Assembly (NCBI GenBank): GCA_964578605.1
Contig: CAZODO010000011.1
Span: forward strand, 16,544-80,543
From: JAXMHN01 sp964578605
GTDB taxonomy: Bacteria; Verrucomicrobiota; Verrucomicrobiia; Limisphaerales; SIBE01
DNA length: 64,000 nucleotides
Direction: 5' to 3'
Numbering within the stretch: the first letter of the stretch is position 1; every line of letters starts with the position of its first letter. Positions 61,261-64,000 of the stretch are shown piece by piece. Under the pieces are notes generated by a model. The model did no database searches and had not been told where the DNA came from. It saw only the letters and a list, made by a program, of their open reading frames with translations. Made by a program: the position numbers and the translations under genes.

Positions 61261-63615
61261 TCAAGGCTGGCGCGCGCGATAGAAGCGAGCGGGATAGGCG
61301 GAACTCTCGGCCTCTCTGAACGCATCGGCCGTATCAACCCGGTTCGTCCCCACAGGCACCCAATTCACCAGGTTGGTCGAAGCTTGAACTTCGGCCCACT
61401 CGCCTCGCCCGGACAGGCGGAAGCCGAACGCTGCGCCACCGGCGCCAAAGCCCATCCCGGAGGTGACGATCGCGAGCGCCGGGACGCCTTTACGAATGGT
61501 GTTATTGGCCCCATCGGCCACGTACAGAACTCCCGACAATGCCACTGCCAAACCGACAGGGTAATAGAACCGCGCGCCCTTCCCCACGCCATCCACGCCC
61601 CCAGCGCTCCCAGGCCATCCGCCCAGCGTCGTGACCGCTCCCGAAGGCGTGATCCTCCGGATCGTGTGGTTTGAGCTATCCGAGACAAAGATGTTGCCCG
61701 CCGCGTCCACGGCGATGGCCATTGGCTGCATGAAGCGCGCGGCCACCCCTGTGCCGTCGGCGCTGCCGCCTGGCCCAGCTTGCCCGGCGAGCGTGGTTAC
61801 CACAGCGTCGGGGGTCATCTTGCGGATGGTGTTGTTCTGGGTATCGGTAATGTAAAGGTTCCCGCGCGTGTCCAAGGCCAATCCGTGCGGTTGGCTGAAC
61901 AGGGCCGCGCGCCCCGTTCCGTCTTGGGTGCCAGGCTGGCTTCCCCCGGCGACGGTGCTGACCACTCCGTCCGGCGTGATCTTGCGGATGGCGTTGTTGT
62001 AGGCATCGGAGACGTAAAGGTTCGTCGCCGCGTCCACCGCCAGGCCATATGGCCAATGAAACCGCGCCTCGGCCGCCGGACCGTCCTTGAACCCACCCAC
62101 CGGGTTCCCATACCCGTCCAATTCGTACTTCCCCGCCAGCGTGCTGACGAAGCCTTCGGGTGAAACCTTGCGGATCGTGCGGCCGTGGGGTTCCGCCACG
62201 TAAACGTTACCCGCGCCGTCCACCGCCGTTCCGGCCACGCCGTCGAAGCGGGCCTCCGCGCCGGGGCCATCTTTATGGCTGCCGATGCGCACAGGTTCCC
62301 CCGCGAATGTCGAAACGAGCCCGGCGGGCGTCACCTTGCGTATCGTGTTGTTGCCTGTGTCGGACACGTAAAGGTTGCCGGCGCTGTCCATCGTCATCCC
62401 AGACGGTCCATCAAACCGCGCGTCGTCCCCCAAACCATCGGCCCTGCCCGGGTTCGCTGCCATGCCGACGAACGTGGTGGCCACCCCGGCGGACGTCACT
62501 TTCCGGATGACGCAGTTCTTGGAATCCGCCACATAAACGACGCCCAAGTCGTCCGCGGCCACGCCGGCTGCGCCGTTGAACAGCACGTCGTAACCGGTCC
62601 CGTCCGCGTATCCTGGCATAAACGCGTTGCCCGCGAGGGTGGTCACCTCGCCGGCCAGTGTGATTCGGCGAACCGAACCGTCCGAGGCGTAGAGGTTGCC
62701 GTCACCACCCAACGTCAAAGCACCTGGGCCAAGAAATTGCGCCCCAGATCCCGTGCCGTCCTGAGTGCCCTGGACGGGCGAACCCGCCAGTGCCGTCACG
62801 ACGCCCTCGGGTGTTACCTTGCGGATTCTCCGGGTATCCGCCACGTAGACGTTTCCACCGGTGTCAACGGCCACGCCTCCCGGCCAGGAAAACCGCGCTT
62901 CGCTCCCCGTTCCATCGACGCTCCCTTCCGAACCGGCCATTCCGGCCAACGTCGTCACCGCACCGGACGGCGTGATCTTCCGGAGGGTGCTGTTGCGTGT
63001 GTCGGAGACATAGACATTCCCCAAACCATCCACGGCCACGGCAGTTGGTTGTCTGAATCGCGCCTGGTTTCCGATTCCATCGGCGCTGCCCGCTTCCCCG
63101 GCTAACCCAGCCAGCGTCGTCACGAAGCCTTCGGGGGTGACTTTCCGGATCGTGTGGTTTTGGGTATCGGCTACGAAGAGGGTGCCCCCGGCGTCAGCCG
63201 CGATTCCCTCCGGCCGGTTGAACCGGGCCGTGCTGCCCAGGCCGTCCGCCTGCCCCGGGGTATCGGCCAAACCCGCCAAAGTCGTCACAAGCCCTTCGCG
63301 AGTCACCTTGCGGATGGTGTGGTTTTCGGAATCCGCGACGTAAAGGTTGCCCGCAGCGTCCCTGGCCAACCCGAGCGGCATCTTGAACCGGGCCGCACTG
63401 CCCAGGCCGTCGACTGCACCGGGACCGCCCGACCGCCCCGCGAGCGTCGTGAACCCGTAGGGCTCAAACACGGATTGCGCGCTGCCCCCCTCTGCGATAA
63501 ACGCCGAAACAAGCAGGCCGAGAATCAAGCCCCGGACGCGGCGCCCGAGGGCTTGATGATATCGGGGACAGGAAGTCCGGCGAACTATCGAATCGAACAA
63601 GACGGAGGAGTTCAC
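61261..63615 (-). CDS. Exported NHL-repeat beta-propeller protein with C-terminal YR module
   Basis: This is a 784-residue protein with a signal peptide (LILGLLVSAFIAEGGSAQ). Twelve NHL-type repeats of about 55 residues follow (pattern TLAG...DG.G..ARF..P.G.A.D..GN.YVAD..N.TIRK.T), probably two six-bladed propellers. The last 60 residues are the recurrent module ending ARFYRARQP. NHL propellers bind proteins or glycans; many Verrucomicrobiota encode large families of them (family knowledge). It starts near the right part of the window and is not tied to a neighbour. Confidence 0.9.
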   Translation of the reverse strand: MNSSVLFDSIVRRTSCPRYHQALGRRVRGLILGLLVSAFIAEGGSAQSVFEPYGFTTLAGRSGGPGAVDGLGSAARFKMPLGLARDAAGNLYVADSENHTIRKVTREGLVTTLAGLADTPGQADGLGSTARFNRPEGIAADAGGTLFVADTQNHTIRKVTPEGFVTTLAGLAGEAGSADGIGNQARFRQPTAVAVDGLGNVYVSDTRNSTLRKITPSGAVTTLAGMAGSEGSVDGTGSEARFSWPGGVAVDTGGNVYVADTRRIRKVTPEGVVTALAGSPVQGTQDGTGSGAQFLGPGALTLGGDGNLYASDGSVRRITLAGEVTTLAGNAFMPGYADGTGYDVLFNGAAGVAADDLGVVYVADSKNCVIRKVTSAGVATTFVGMAANPGRADGLGDDARFDGPSGMTMDSAGNLYVSDTGNNTIRKVTPAGLVSTFAGEPVRIGSHKDGPGAEARFDGVAGTAVDGAGNVYVAEPHGRTIRKVSPEGFVSTLAGKYELDGYGNPVGGFKDGPAAEARFHWPYGLAVDAATNLYVSDAYNNAIRKITPDGVVSTVAGGSQPGTQDGTGRAALFSQPHGLALDTRGNLYITDTQNNTIRKMTPDAVVTTLAGQAGPGGSADGTGVAARFMQPMAIAVDAAGNIFVSDSSNHTIRRITPSGAVTTLGGWPGSAGGVDGVGKGARFYYPVGLAVALSGVLYVADGANNTIRKGVPALAIVTSGMGFGAGGAAFGFRLSGRGEWAEVQASTNLVNWVPVGTNRVDTADAFREAESSAYPARFYRARQP

Positions 63616-64000
63616 AATTCAGATCGAATATGAGATTGCGGACATTTCGCCTGAAAACCGACAACCGTCAAGAGCGGCCATTACGACGACAGCAATTCTG
63701 CCCATGAACCTCAAAATGGTTGGCTTGATTACCAACTATTTGCGCAACGCGAGGTTCAAGGGCGCAGTGCGCGCAATCCTGTTCCGGGGTGATCTCATTA
63801 AGGAACTCGCAGAGTGGAACTGCGCAGGTGTCTCCGTAGTGTCTCCGTAGTGTCTCCGTAGTGGCGGGCAGGTCCAAGGCAGGTCGTGGCCGAGTGTTAT
63901 CGTGGCTATGGAGAAGGACTTCGGACGGATTTCGGAGCTATCACGGGGTAAATATTCGGGAAACCCCGTCGAGTCTGCAGATTTCTAGACTTTTTGCGGG
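63616..64000. other. Gene-free right end (385 bp) with an 11-mer array
   Basis: The array at 63828-63860, and possibly to about 63960, dominates. A short minus-strand frame (63668-63877) overlaps the array and has no recognisable protein character. The start of the next gene, if any, lies beyond the window. Confidence 0.6.
63828..63860. repeat. 11-bp tandem units GTGTCTCCGTA and degenerate continuation
   Basis: Three perfect units GTGTCTCCGTA (63828, 63839, 63850). The following 11-bp steps still begin mostly with G (GTGGCGGGCAG, GTCCAAGGCAG, GTCGTGGCCGA, GTGTTATCGTG), and GGACTTCGGAC / GGATTTCGGAG recur 11 bp apart further on. The unit length equals that of the inverted arrays elsewhere, though the sequence differs. 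A central inversion is not clear here. Confidence 0.75.

Noticed and set aside
63668..63877. 69-codon minus-strand frame at the right end
   Set aside because: Half of it is the 11-mer array; no family, no ribosome site.
1..64000. tRNA or rRNA genes, transposases, phage genes
   Set aside because: Spacers were read for these and nothing convincing was found; a covariance-model search would settle small RNA genes.

Overview
The window is high-GC DNA that most resembles Verrucomicrobiota, probably the Limisphaerales/Pedosphaera side of the phylum (inference). The reasons are very large secreted proteins with GEVEDY, NHL, Ig-like and thrombospondin-3-like repeats and a shared C-terminal module ending in FYR; an exosortase/EpsI pair inside an exopolysaccharide cluster; a pilus-type locus with the gene order of the Akkermansia Amuc_1098-1101 region; and many small palindromic repeats. 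No rRNA, tRNA, CRISPR array, transposase or phage gene was seen.

Layout. Positions 1-7.2 kb hold the 3' part of a calcium-binding RTX-like repeat protein, coupled by an ATGA overlap to a 1645-residue surface protein. 7.7-13.7 kb holds a small Pro-rich protein and an envelope polysaccharide/exosortase cluster (GT4 glycosyltransferase, exosortase, EpsI, polyprenyl-phosphate sugar transferase, UDP-glucuronate decarboxylase). 13.8-20.5 kb is a tight operon for a type IV pilus-like machine: PilM fused to a PilN-like segment, an Amuc_1100-like protein, a small bitopic protein and a secretin. It is followed on the same strand (20.6-31.2 kb) by four exported proteins, the last a subtilisin-like protease. 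31.4-43.1 kb carries coaE, a GT9 glycosyltransferase and a TylF-type methyltransferase (minus strand), an Mla/MCE lipid-transport operon whose ATPase has lost its catalytic motifs, an SRAP-family DNA-protein crosslinker, a DEAD-box helicase, a Tat-exported isomerase-like protein, and rfbA-rfbB. 43.4-49.1 kb is the purine cluster purS-purQ-purL-purF plus a nitroreductase. 49.4-55.5 kb holds a KGG-motif protein, a class V aminotransferase with a small exported partner, an exported Ig/CBM-like protein and two related DUF4252-like proteins. 55.8-59.5 kb is a SAM-cycle unit: ahcY and metK face an ArsR-methyltransferase fusion across a palindromic bidirectional promoter. The end holds a GH5 glycosidase and a 12-repeat NHL propeller protein.

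The most unusual signal is in the spacers. Four elements share one architecture: n direct 11-bp units, a 6-nt centre, then m reverse-complement units, in exact 11-bp register. Three use a TCACCCGT core and one uses a completely different AAACGCA core. A fifth array of different 11-mers lies near the right edge. Separate palindromic elements sit between purS and purQ, at the 3' end of coaE, and in frame inside purL, where one adds about 42 residues to a conserved enzyme.
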